Shown here: one piece after another, positions 21,801 to 30,959 of the stretch | Numbering within the stretch: the first letter of the stretch is position 1 | Layout: each line of letters starts with the position of its first letter | From: Gibbula magus | Lineage: Eukaryota; Mollusca; Gastropoda; Trochida; Trochidae | Assembly: GCA_936450465.1 (NCBI GenBank) | Contig: OW388298.1 | Span: 12,598,395 to 12,662,394 of the forward strand | Length of the DNA stretch: 64,000 bases | Direction of reading: 5' to 3' | Made by a program: the position numbers and the translations under genes | The notes under the pieces: generated by a model | The model's database searches: none | The model's input: only the letters and a program-made list of their open reading frames with translations | What the model was told of the DNA's origin: nothing

Positions 21801-23467
21801 TTGAAGGTAGTGTTATCCCAAATGTAACCTTGTCGACAATAATATCTTCCAGAGGCGAGATAGAAGTGGGTCGTGCCGTAGCTGCGAAAGGTCTTGAATC
21901 TCATTAAAATCAAGGACATTCGTCATGGGTTCTTGCCTTCTCTGGGAAACTCGATCCACCTTTCTTAAATTCAACCAATGAAAGCCCCGATCAGATATCG
22001 AATTGGTCCGACGACGTCCTATTCCTGTCGCTGATTGGATGAAGTGAAAGGCAACAGCACAAGAACGCAGTGTTTCGTTCCATCTGAGTTTAATGACTCT
22101 TTATGCATTATACTTACATTTGTCTGTCTTTATGCATTATACTTACATTTGTATGTCTTTATGCATTATACTTACATTTGTCTGTCTTTATGCATTATTC
22201 TTACATTTGTCTGTCTTTATGCATTATACTTACATTTGTCTGCACATCGTCTCCTGCAGAAGCAGTAGATGAGGAGAGCGATCTGGACGACGAGGAGGAT
22301 GAAGATGAGGATGGAGACGACGATGACAGCGATTAGCTCTCCTTCTGTCACCACCAGGTCAGGGTCAACTGGTTCTGGACATAAACAGAAAGATGTGTCT
22401 ATAACATCAGTTTATTGTTTAGCGCCCAACCATACAAATTGTGACTGATCATAAATGTGAGTTGAAGATCATATATGGTGACGTGTTACTCCTGTTTCAG
22501 TTTGGCCGGCACCAAGTGACAGCCATGTCGTCTACAAAACTTCCGATAGAAAAAAACAAGTCGATCTCAAATCGGACGAAGAGAAGATGCCCTACAAGAG
22601 TTAGGGGCCCAGATTATATTACATGACAGTCATTGTAATGTACATAATTACTTTCAGTGGTGAATAAATATGTCGACCCTTGGAAACATGAGATTGAACG
22701 TATCGTTCTGGTGCAGACATGATGGGAAGACTGATTGTCTATCTACCCCCGTAAGGCATAACTAGCGTCAGTCTCCATCACTGGCTAATTTGATTTATTT
22801 ATAATATTAATGTTCAAAAATAAGTCTCTGTGTTAAACAAATATGTATAGCTCTGTGTAAAATATGGCCCGGTGGTATAGACATGATAGTAAGACATATA
22901 TCGTCAACTCTAACTGCCCCCGCAAGCATAACTTGTCACTGGCTAATTTGATTTAATCACAAATCAATATCTTAAATTTAGGTTAAAAAGCAAGTATTCC
23001 CGAGGTTCACGATATAAGACAATATAACCGCACACTCCATGTTTTACAAATAAAATCCTTTTATTAGATTTTCAGTGGTAAAATACTGAATTTATAAAAT
23101 AAAATCCGTATCTACCAAGTAAAATAACACATTCAATCATATGACGTCATCGTAAAAGTAGGATGACGTCATAAGATGGCCGTGGATGCTTTATTCATAA
23201 AATGAACGTCACTAACGAGCCATGCATAATTTCTTATATCTAATAAGTAGAAATATGACATTTATCGTCGAGTACCATGTACACCCCATGAAGTATATAT
23301 ATATTTACACTCGTGGTTAGAAGTAGTCAATATCAATTTCTACTTCACTCGATGAGATATACATAATATTCGACGAGAAATGTCACACATCCTCTATATA
23401 TTCAAGTGGTTTTGAAATGGTATTCCAGATTGTGACGAGAACAATACTCACCCTCTCTGTCGGCCAT
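13304..23467 (-). CDS. Large charged low-complexity protein (7 exons, 1079 aa), family unknown
   Basis: Exons in transcript order: 23467-23452, 20906-20864, 20136-20077, 18634-18296, 17335-17201, 16189-16097, 15857-13304 (3240 nt). Intron 1 is phase 1, the other five are phase 2, and all join cleanly. An in-frame TAG precedes the ATG. The protein begins MADREVPCCKDNEKNVEDDR, has a basic block (64-74, KKKKRKKRKKK), then a Gly-Asp-Lys repeat (about 75-147), then an 850-residue last-exon region rich in D/E/K/R/G/S. Three copies of a G-P-x-G-[ST]-x-L-[ED]-[DN]-G motif lie at about 347-356, 380-389 and 432-441. An Arg-rich stretch (RRRERKRRRRSGRRR) precedes the C-terminus MESDDDYR. No enzyme domain is visible. 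A mostly disordered nuclear, cytoskeletal or mineral-associated protein is possible; no signal peptide is seen, which argues against secretion. I do not recognise the family. Introns contain a LINE, a TTAA element, a SINE and two orphan plus-strand exons. Confidence 0.8.
16097..16189 (-). CDS. Gene 2, exon 6
   Basis: Acceptor TTTCATCTTCAG and donor TGGAG|GTATTT, 93 bases, phase 2 at both ends. It reads TDDTEKGDKDLKLLYQKLEL and then PDRPENFTVW, the least repetitive and best candidate for a folded segment together with the start of exon 7. Confidence 0.74.
16278..16765. mobile_element. TTAA-flanked miniature element, copy 1 (488 bp)
   Basis: Bounded by TTAA at 16274-16277 and 16766-16769. Inverted ends AGGTACAACCATTGTGTT and AACACAATGGATGCACCT differ at a few positions. 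It aligns over its whole length with 43150-43630. A TTAA target duplication is typical of piggyBac-group transposition. It lies in intron 5 of gene 2 and encodes nothing recognisable. Confidence 0.85.
17201..17335 (-). CDS. Gene 2, exon 5
   Basis: Acceptor CATTTCAG and donor AACAG|GTACAA, 135 bases, phase 2 at both ends. It reads RLESLLSPGRENVGEPRIDG and continues through SRDTNPDVKLLGREDPGVEP. Confidence 0.72.
17400..18290. other. Intron 4 of gene 2: no element identified
   Basis: AT-rich intron sequence between exons 4 and 5. The phrase CCAGGGACTCGC recurs near 17629 and 17717 as part of a short imperfect duplication; otherwise nothing was recognised. Confidence 0.45.
18296..18634 (-). CDS. 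Gene 2, exon 4 (basic block and Gly-Asp repeat)
   Basis: Acceptor CTCATTTTCAG and donor GCAAG|GTAAAT, 339 bases, phase 2 at both ends. It encodes KPVVEHLGELAPNVTPIKPE, a KKKKRKKRKKK block and then about 70 residues of GDGDKD-type repeat. The DNA is a (GATGGC/GACAAA) imperfect repeat, so repeat number may vary between alleles. Alternating Asp suggests calcium or basic-protein binding; this is inference. Confidence 0.75.
19130..19690 (-). mobile_element. LINE 3' fragment (L1/Tx1-like), in intron 3 of gene 2
   Basis: The minus-strand frame 19679-19290 encodes NICSFCESEPENLQHVFIKC followed by NKVHDFWRKVENF, the CxxC...H...C zinc-knuckle region found at the C-terminus of L1/Tx1-type reverse transcriptase proteins. 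It has the same orientation as the host gene. The rest of the element is absent, consistent with 5' truncation. Confidence 0.75.
20077..20136 (-). CDS. Gene 2, exon 3
   Basis: Sixty bases between AACTATTGCAG and donor GACGA|GTAAGT. It reads ITTVSEERLLREEFLHSED, phase 2 at both ends. Confidence 0.7.
20864..20906 (-). CDS. Gene 2, exon 2
   Basis: Forty-three bases between TTTCTATTTACAG and donor GACAG|GTAAGG. It reads PCCKDNEKNVEDD, entering in phase 1 and leaving in phase 2. The acidic composition matches neighbouring exons; it is too short to be found by length alone. Confidence 0.65.
21680..21850 (+). mobile_element. tRNA-derived SINE, family B, plus strand
   Basis: Contains a tRNA T-arm/B-box (GGGTTCGAATCCCGC) followed by GTCTCGGCCCGAAAAAAGTA and GTAGTGTTATCCCAAATGT. 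The reverse complement of 51700-51845 shares this order of landmarks. It lies in intron 1 of gene 2. Confidence 0.7.
22100..22248 (+). repeat. 29-bp minisatellite, 5 copies
   Basis: Unit GTCTTTATGCATTATACTTA plus CATTTGTCT, repeated five times immediately before the acceptor of the orphan exon at 22260. Confidence 0.9.
22260..22336 (+). CDS. Possible acidic terminal exon, parent gene not found
   Basis: Preceded by a strong acceptor (TCGTCTCCTGCAG) and open to TAG at 22334-22336 if entered in phase 1. It reads EAVDEESDLDDEEDEDEDGD and then DDDSD, assuming a G from the previous exon. Acidic tails of this kind end many nuclear and chaperone proteins. No matching upstream plus-strand exon was found, and it lies inside intron 1 of gene 2 on the other strand. 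It could be an exon relic or a terminal exon of a nested gene. Confidence 0.35.
22501..22604 (+). CDS. Possible second terminal exon, same phase as 22260
   Basis: Preceded by acceptor TACTCCTGTTTCAG and open to TAG at 22602-22604 in phase 1. It reads WPAPSDSHVVYKTSDRKKQV and then DLKSDEEKMPYKS. An AATAAA signal follows at 22663-22668. Two successive terminal exons with the same entry phase are what alternative last exons of one gene would look like. The upstream part of that gene is not visible, so this stays tentative. Confidence 0.33.
22663..22668 (+). terminator. AATAAA polyadenylation signal downstream of the 22501 exon
   Basis: Canonical AATAAA 58 bases after the TAG of the 22501-22604 candidate exon. 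It supports a plus-strand transcript end here, but AATAAA is frequent in AT-rich DNA. Confidence 0.35.
23040..23400 (+). repeat. TGACGTCA-containing dispersed repeat, copy 1
   Basis: Shares AAAATCCGTAT, TCAATCATATGACGTCATCG, ATGACGTCATAAG and ACACTCGTGG with the reverse complement of 52700-52960, in the same order. The ATCTCATCGAGTGAAG motif at its right end also occurs near 10165 and 11075. Class unknown. Confidence 0.65.
23452..23467 (-). CDS. Gene 2, exon 1 (start codon)
   Basis: ATG GCC GAC AGA GAG G, then donor GTGAGT. An in-frame TAG lies 12 bases upstream of the ATG. An acceptor-like TTATATTTCAG at about 23488-23500 suggests a further, non-coding upstream exon. The single leftover base fits exon 2 exactly. 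Confidence 0.65.
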
Positions 23468-23489
23468 TATGAAGTTCTATCTGGTTCCT

Positions 23490-25600
23490 GAAATATAATA
23501 AATATCTTGGTGCTAAATAATAAACATATATGATTAGATCTATATATTTTGAGATATTCTCACTCAAGAATCTTCTGATTTAAAAAATATAAATATAATT
23601 TTATTATGGTTTAAATATATGTAAACACAAAGCAGCCATTGGGGTTATTAAACAGCGGTTGTTTAAATGGTAAGGAACGACTGGAATAATTCTTAAGGGA
23701 GAGATTGGATTTTCAACCACATACCCCCGTTTGTGCTTTTGTACTGCGTTTGTGTTTTAAAAAATGAAGTCTTTGTTCGTGTTTCTAAATATGTATATCA
23801 AAATACTGATGTAAAAATATTCCAAAGTATCAATAAGACTGCGTTTCATTCTCAAGTCACTAAGTTGTGATTTTAATAAATCCTTCTACATTATAGAGTA
23901 ACAATCGAAAAGGTTTTAGTTTTTTGTTTCGAAACCATCGTTGGATTCGAGCCAACGTCCCAAATCGTAAACAGTAAATAAACTACACGTCTACTTGCGT
24001 CATTCTATTATTCGCTTGCTCCATTATAAGAATTGAGCGATAACATTTCCAAGAGTTTGTCATTTCATAAAAGTAGTTTTCAAGTTACAGTTTTAATAAC
24101 CGTACGATTAACAATAGACAAAGTTAAATTGAAGTAAATAAACGTCATCGAAACTCTCCATTCCTTGGAAATAGTATTCCTCGGCTTACGTGCTTTGGTT
24201 CCAATTAGATCTAATGAATTTCCGTGTATTCTTGACTGTCCTCCTTGATTTCAGGCACGTATGTTAAAGGGTCACCATAATCATAACATAACCATACATT
24301 AAAAGTATGATTACATCCAATGGAGTTTCTCTTGCATATCGTATCCACTCTGTTTATAGTTTATATCAGTATGTCAATGTTTTTCATTAAAATTTGACGT
24401 GAAGTTTAAGTGTTCAATAAAAAAAAAACGTATTTTCATGAATTTATCAAATCCCAAAGAAAACAATAAATAGTTACTACTTATAGTATACACACAATAT
24501 ATCTTCATACGTCATATGTTATTAAATTTATTTCGTTCAAACGAAATATTGATAAATACTTATTACTTACTATTTGTTATTCCATATGACAAACTGTCCG
24601 CCATGTTTCCACATAGGTTTGTTATTTACCTCGCTATAAGACCATCGTTTGTGCCAACCATTATTGTCTCTCTATAACAACGCGTTGCGAAGTGAAAGTA
24701 TGCGGCGCTATTCAAGAGCGTTATAACGATACGGTTTCGTAGGCTTACCTCGCTTTGAAGGTAACAAAGATACGATTTGAAAGAGGACTCGGATAAAAGT
24801 TAGTCTGTTTTGCATTGCGCGTGAAAGGTAGGACATTATGAGAACGGGTGTGCCTTTCAGTAATACAAGAGTGTACCATTGTTAGCCAACACTGGTGACG
24901 ATTTGACAACATGTGGGGACTGTGTCTCTCTATAAGCTTAAATTACTTACCTATTACATTAGTTTAATATTACCTTTATTCTCGCATATAACCCGAGAAG
25001 TGTATTTAACTCAGCACTCCTTAATCCCCAGCGATATATTCAAGACCCGGGTTACACATGAACTAGATATCGAAATCTTAATGTAGGTAAACGTAGGTAA
25101 CGTAACCCTACATCAAATAACATCATTTAGCTACATTTTAATTACGATACGAGTTCTGTGTGTATTCAACAAATACGGGACGCTTTATAATAGCGACAGT
25201 CCGGGGCGGACAGGTTCATGTAAAGTTAGAGGGGTGTATTGAGAAGATTTGTGCAGCGCAGTGACGAACCTGTGAGCGTAGGCTGAAACTAGCAAACAAT
25301 GGATGATACTGCATTTTATCACCCAAAACTGGGTTCCAGAGGAGATATCGCTTATATGATATCAAGCAATATCTCCTAGGAGATATCGTTTTGACAGTAA
25401 AATTTGAACAATGCCATGTTGGCGTCAGCTACATGACATTACAATTAGTTTGCATCATCAAATAATGACATCACAATGCCATGACGTCATAATCATGATG
25501 ACGTCATAATGCTATGACATCACAGCACTGAAAGCCAAATGGCAGTTTTGTGTTCAGATATGTTCTTTTTTCATTAAATACTAATGAAGAATGATTTTGG
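23490..25600. other. Upstream region of gene 2, no coding region seen
   Basis: No exon could be supported. A small palindrome near 25325-25390 (GAGATATCGC to GCAATATCTCCT) recurs in similar form at about 46510-46545. Several TGACGTCA-like stretches occur at 25435-25525. Confidence 0.45.
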
Positions 25601-25623
25601 ATGATAAATATAATCTCACCCTC

Positions 25624-25729
25624 GTGTCTTCTGATATCAAATATATCAACACTCGTTGATAAAAGTCAAAACCTCGAATATTTGCAACTTGTATCAACTC
25701 GTGTTGATATATTTGATATCAGAAGACAC
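25624..25729. mobile_element. Foldback element with perfect 29-bp arms
   Basis: Bases 25624-25652 (GTGTCTTCTGATATC...) are the exact reverse complement of 25701-25729, with a 48-bp loop. One arm of the same family is at 8035-8110. It is a small hairpin element without coding capacity. Confidence 0.85.
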
Positions 25730-26164
25730 TTGGGTGGGATTGTCTATACATTTCACCTTACCATTGCAACCAATATTCTAGAACAGTTCTCTACAGCAGA
25801 TTTGAACCCCCGCCCATTTGATCGGTTATCCAAAACAAATAACATCATCCTTTCTTTGCCTTGTTAATCCACCGATAACCCAGTTTACAAACATTAATAC
25901 TGTGCTGTTTTGAAAAAAACCTACATGTATATGGCTTACTTATTAAAATCATCACAACACAACATAAGGGTTTATCATATCATTTTCAATCAACTTTCTT
26001 GTTGAGAAGACCCAAACTGTCATAAAACATGATACATGATGTATATAAATCAACTTTAAGAAACAGAAATTTCAAATAGTGCTTACATATCCATTATTTC
26101 GATTCGTCTACGAATCCGCCTTCTACTAACCGGACGGGTATGCGAAAACACCTCAGCTCACACA

Positions 26165-26228
26165 TAGTGGTGGTGATACAGGTTGCTGCATTGGTGACGG
26201 TGTGGGTTTCGAATCCCGCATTCTACCA
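26165..26228 (+). repeat. tRNA-like SINE fragment
   Basis: Includes GTGTGGGTTTCGAATCCCGCA, a B-box-like T-arm with one extra T, and an upstream region resembling family B SINEs. Only a fragment remains. Confidence 0.45.
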
Positions 26229-26571
26229 TGACATTTTAAAATCCTTGTTTTTCATTCAACTTAATTTTATCATATTTTAATAAGAATGAATTGTTAATTT
26301 CACTAGTTAGTAAATTTCTACCGTATCGAAAACAACGGAAATGGGATGCGTCATACCTGAAAATGGGTTCAACCGATTACCGCATCACTCAGTTCTGACG
26401 CGTTCGGCTCCGAATGATAAAAATCGGTATCGAATCTACGTTAGACTCACAAAAAGTTAAAAACATAGTAGGTTTATCTCCTAAATGTACGCATCTGCAA
26501 TGTGTGAGGCACTACTCCATACTACTGCAAATAACATAATATTGACTAAGGCATTCGGATAATTACACTCG

Positions 26572-27124
26572 CGGGCAAAAGAAAGTATAGTACAACTACG
26601 TAAGATATTTGAATTAACCAGTTATGGACACGACTATAACATAGTTCATATATTTATAATAAAACAACTAACTTAATTTTCAGAAAAGAATGGTGATTGT
26701 TGAAATGAGACAACATAAATCGTTCAGTTTTCGATCAGTGCTTGATCAGAGAAATATTTGAAACAGATTTTAGATCAACCAGAAATAGCGATCTTCATTC
26801 GGCGTGGCTTTCATAAATGATGTTGACTCGAATCACAGTTTTTACACGATTTCAATGGACTTTCATATAAATTATTGTTTCAGCATAACGTGGAGACCAC
26901 CATTAATTATATTTCAGAAATAATTTCATCTTTCATTTTAAGGAAAATCAAGTAGGCGTTTCCTTTGGCCGGCAGTGTAAGATATTAAGTATCATACTCT
27001 CAGGAGCTAAATTGTGTATGTCCCTTAATGCGATATATTCTCATCACAAACATTCAAAATGGACTTATTCCGGCAGAAATATTCTATGTTTGACTCTGTT
27101 GAAATTAAGGTATACTTTTGCCCG
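26572..27124. mobile_element. CGGGCAAAAG-family element, copy 1 (553 bp)
   Basis: Starts CGGGCAAAAGAAAGTATA and ends TATACTTTTGCCCG, forming inverted ends of about 14 bp. The same ends bound 58978-59475. No transposase is visible. Flanking bases do not show a clear target duplication. Confidence 0.75.
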
Positions 27125-27477
27125 TGCAGCGTAACGTGTGTCTATTCATTATAATATTTTCCCGAAATTACAGCTCAAACATCTACAACACGCAGATGAT
27201 CTGTGTTCGAACATTCCAAACAATCTTTTTAAATTTAAAATCTGGCTTGCAGAATGCCGTTGCGTATCTAATGTTTCGTCAATAGAAGTGAGGTGTTTTT
27301 TGTACCAATAGGCCCGTGGCCTTACAGTATTGAAAAAAAAAGATTTGAGAAGTGTGGTAAGTGATATTTAATGAAAATTAAATAGGAAGTATGGACTGGC
27401 GGATCCAACGGATCCTTAGCATTGGTTCATTACTTTCCTAAGCTGAAAATGTGTTAATGGCGTCAGTATTGCTAAGC

Positions 27478-27556
27478 CCGAACATCCGTGAATGTCCGTG
27501 AATGTCGGTGAATGTCGGTGAATATCCGTGGACGTCCGTGGACATCCGTGAATGAC
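27478..27556 (+). repeat. 12-bp minisatellite (GTGAATGTCCGT-like)
   Basis: About six units of GTGAATGTCCGT and variants with GGTGAATG or GGACGTCC. The minus-strand frame across it is repetitive and not a gene. Confidence 0.85.
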
Positions 27557-28138
27557 TTTGACAAATATGTTTGTGACTGAACGAAGAGTATTCCTAACTG
27601 TATTTGTGCTGGGGAAAATAAAATGTGTTCCTTTCGAGTTTTACCCAAAATGTTATGGTTATGTAATAGATAGAGGAGAGGTAGCATTACACTATCAGGA
27701 TATAAATATCGCGATAATATGTACTGCTACGAGTTCCCTATCTATCTTAGAGCACAGTCAAATGCTTGAGTTGTGTTAAAATGAATATTTTTCAATTGAA
27801 TTGTCAACAAATTTGGGAAACATTCTCTCGAACACAACATGCAAAACATTGACATCTCTCATTTTCATATGCAAATTTTAGGGACATTGACGTCATCTTC
27901 GGCACTGTGAGCACTGAAATTCCTAATTGGTGCATGCGCGTACATTTTATATTAAACTTTCGAGTCGTGCTTTCCACACAAATAAAACAATCAGTTGGCA
28001 TTGTTTGTTGTTTTTAATAATGTCTGTGAACCAGTTTTATGAGCCTGATGCCTGAACTCCACGTGACCTCAATACAATCATATGATTGGACGAAAGCATT
28101 TGACTGTGCTCTAATTGATGATATTTGATAATGTAAAA

Positions 28139-28255
28139 GATCAACAATTATACAAGTCACGATTACTTCTTCTTGGTAAAGGTATTTTCAAATCAACAAT
28201 TATACAAGTCACGATAACTTCTCCTTGGTAAAAGTATTTAAAAATCAACAATCAG
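28139..28255 (+). repeat. Two-copy direct repeat, about 56 bp
   Basis: ATCAACAATTATACAAGTCA appears twice, each followed by CGATWACTTCTYCTTGGTAA. A third ATCAACAAT start follows at about 28243. Confidence 0.85.
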
Positions 28256-28259
28256 CTGA

Positions 28260-30120
28260 ATCATTATGGAAACGAATTAATAAGTTACATACGAATATAT
28301 CACAATGTATGTCACAAAGACTGCGCGTTAATCGCTCTTTTTGTTTCTTATTTTCATGAAAAGTGGTTTTTTCATCTGGCGTTGAATAATTCAGGCGAGT
28401 ATTTGCAAACTGATAAATTTCCGTCGGTTTTGTTATGTATTTAGATTTATCTAAGAATAAAAACAGCAACACCCTCTTCAGTATTTTAACAAATTGTCGA
28501 CTTGAAAAGGACGTATGATGTTAATTATTCACATGAATACTTTTACTTTGAATTTCTTACAAACAATATACATAGACTATATATTGTAATAATTAATATT
28601 ACTTCAGTTGACCCCGCTAAGTTCATGTAGTTTAGTAAACGATTAATCCCCTCCCCCAACTCACACACCCATTATTTAGTCAATTCAATATTAAAAGTAA
28701 ACCAATTTCAAGTTAAATTCATTTTAAAACACAAACGTGTTACCGAGAGTGAATCAATTATGTGTATTTATTAATGTATTTAAACCATTTAGTAACACAA
28801 ATTAATTGCAGCCATCGTTAATTCAATGTAGAATATGTGGGTAGTTTAATGAATTATTGCAAAACGACTTCTGTATATACTTGATTCTGATTGGTTGATT
28901 TGAAAAGATTGTCTGTTGATTGACAATGAATACCCGCAAATCAGTTAGGGCGACTCACCGCGAACTGATACATCATGTTTACTAGATAGGACCCGACTCA
29001 ATATTTATTTTTCTGTTTTTCTGCCTTACTCAAATTTGACAGGTGTCATTGTCATTTTCTAACTTGTATACACCGGTAGATAACACATATTACTAGCAAT
29101 ATAAACTAATCTCAAGAAAGTCTAACGTTTTCAACTTGCTAAATTTGTCCACGTTTGCTTCACTCTTTCATGCGTTTAATACCTCCTGCTAACGCCGTCG
29201 ATTTCAGGTGTTGAATGATAATGAAGCCCAGACACTTTACACAAGCAACTATTCATAATTGATTCACACAATGAAATTAATCAAATAACAAACAAAACAG
29301 TGAGCGTGACTAACTAATACCTCCAACCTCTCTGATACCACCTATGAGCAGTTGTCTGGAAACCATTCCTATGGGTCATTGCAAAATAACTTTCACACGA
29401 TTCCATATAACTTCTATATATTTAACACCACATTAATCATTTTTGAGACACCGTATTTACTTACCCAGCACCCCATTCAAGACTCGGGCTATACTTTAGA
29501 CCTGCATGGACGGTATTCTGGGAAATACGGTAATGAGAGTTATTAATTGTAGATATGGTGGACCTGTGACACTTAATAACGGTCACACCATAAAAACATA
29601 AAATATAAATCCCAAAATGACTTGAAATTCTGCAATGCACCTTTCCTTCGTAAAATTCGTTAAATTCAAGAAAACGCTTAATAGTCATAAGGCACTGCAA
29701 CACTAGAGAGCAAATAATATTATTCTTTCAACTAAACCTAATCACGTGTTTGATTCATTGAAGTGTACCATTTGAGGTCATGCTGTTTAATCATTGGGTT
29801 AATTCAGAGAAAACTAATTAACAAGTTCCCTCAACACGCGAGAAACTACACCACTCACTCATGTGTGTGTGTAGAATAAATCAAAATTATATGACCCTAT
29901 TTTTCTCAAATTTGAATAGAATCAAGCTTTATCATACATGAAAATGACATATTTTCGTGAAATATTTGGTATTCCCTGAGTCTGTAAATCATTCTACTAT
30001 TTATGGTTATGGGGTAATGTCTAAAATAATCCTTTAACGTGCAATATAGCGCTCTGTAAATGTCCAACTTGATCAAAATTGCGTTAAAGCTTCAGCTTAA
30101 ATTGGGCGGGTATTCGACAA
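28260..30120. other. Intergenic region without recognised genes
   Basis: AT-rich. A lone end of the 6495-7640 element (AGTGAGCGTGACTAACTAAT) lies at about 29300. No splice-bounded coding exon was found. Confidence 0.45.
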
Positions 30121-30129
30121 CGAGCTACA

Positions 30130-30675
30130 ATGAATGGTACGGTAGTGGTAGTAGTAGTAGTAGTAGTAGAAGTAGTAGTAGTAGCATTAGCATTAGCATT
30201 AGCAGTAGCAGTAGAAGTAGCAGTAGTAGTAGTAGTAGTAGTAGTATTAGCACTACTAGTAGTAGTAGTTGTAGTAGTAGTGATGGTAGCAGTAATAATA
30301 GTGGTAGAAACAGTGGGAGGAGTAGTAGTTGTAGTAGTTGTAGTAGTTGAAGCAGTAGTAGTAATAGTTTTAATTAGTAATTGTAGTAGTAAAAGTAGTA
30401 GTAGAAGTAGTAGTATTAGCACTATTAGCTGTAATATTAATAGTAGTAGTGGTAGTAGTAGTAGTAGAAATAGTGGTAGTAGTAGTAGTAGCAATAGTGG
30501 TGACAGTAGTAGTGATAGTAGTAGTTGTAGTAGTGATAGCAGTAGTAGTAGTAGTGATAGTAGTAGTAGTAGTAGTAGTAGTAGCAATAGTGGTAGCAGT
30601 AGTGGTAGAAGTAGTAGTCGTAATGGTAGTAGTAGTAGTGGTGATAGTAGTAGTAGTAGTAGTGGTAGAAGTAGC

Positions 30676-30714
<39 letters not shown>

Positions 30715-30849
30715 TGTAGTGGTAGAAGTAGTGGTACAGTAGTGGTAGAAGAAGAAGAAGTAGTGGTAGTAATGGTTATATAAGTAGTAGTAGTAATAGT
30801 AGCAGCAGTAGTAGTAGTAGTAACAGTGGTGGTAGTAGTAGTAGTAATG

Positions 30850-30885
<36 letters not shown>

Positions 30886-30888
30886 ATG

Positions 30889-30937
<49 letters not shown>

Positions 30938-30952
30938 CAGTAGTAATGTATG
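30130..30952 (+). repeat. Long GTA/TAG trinucleotide microsatellite, about 820 bp
   Basis: Imperfect (GTA)n/(TAG)n array with interspersed GCA, GAA and TTG triplets. Long open frames in all phases encode homopolymer-like Val, Ser or Thr and are by-products. The array at 44280-45222 has the same core on the other strand. Confidence 0.97.
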
Positions 30953-30959
30953 CTCTCAT

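Noticed and set aside
22035..22336. A 77-codon plus-strand gene starting at 22035
   Set aside because: The upstream part is a 29-bp minisatellite and the start is not ATG; only the 3' part after the acceptor at 22259 looks coding.
23140..23180. TGACGTCA sites as cAMP-response promoter elements of gene 2
   Set aside because: They belong to a dispersed repeat that also occurs at 52700-52960, and they lie downstream of the start codon, within intron 1.
30084..30959. 291-codon minus-strand frame (Thr/Leu-rich) and 217-codon plus-strand frame
   Set aside because: Both are translations of a trinucleotide microsatellite; every frame is open because the repeat has no stop in those phases.
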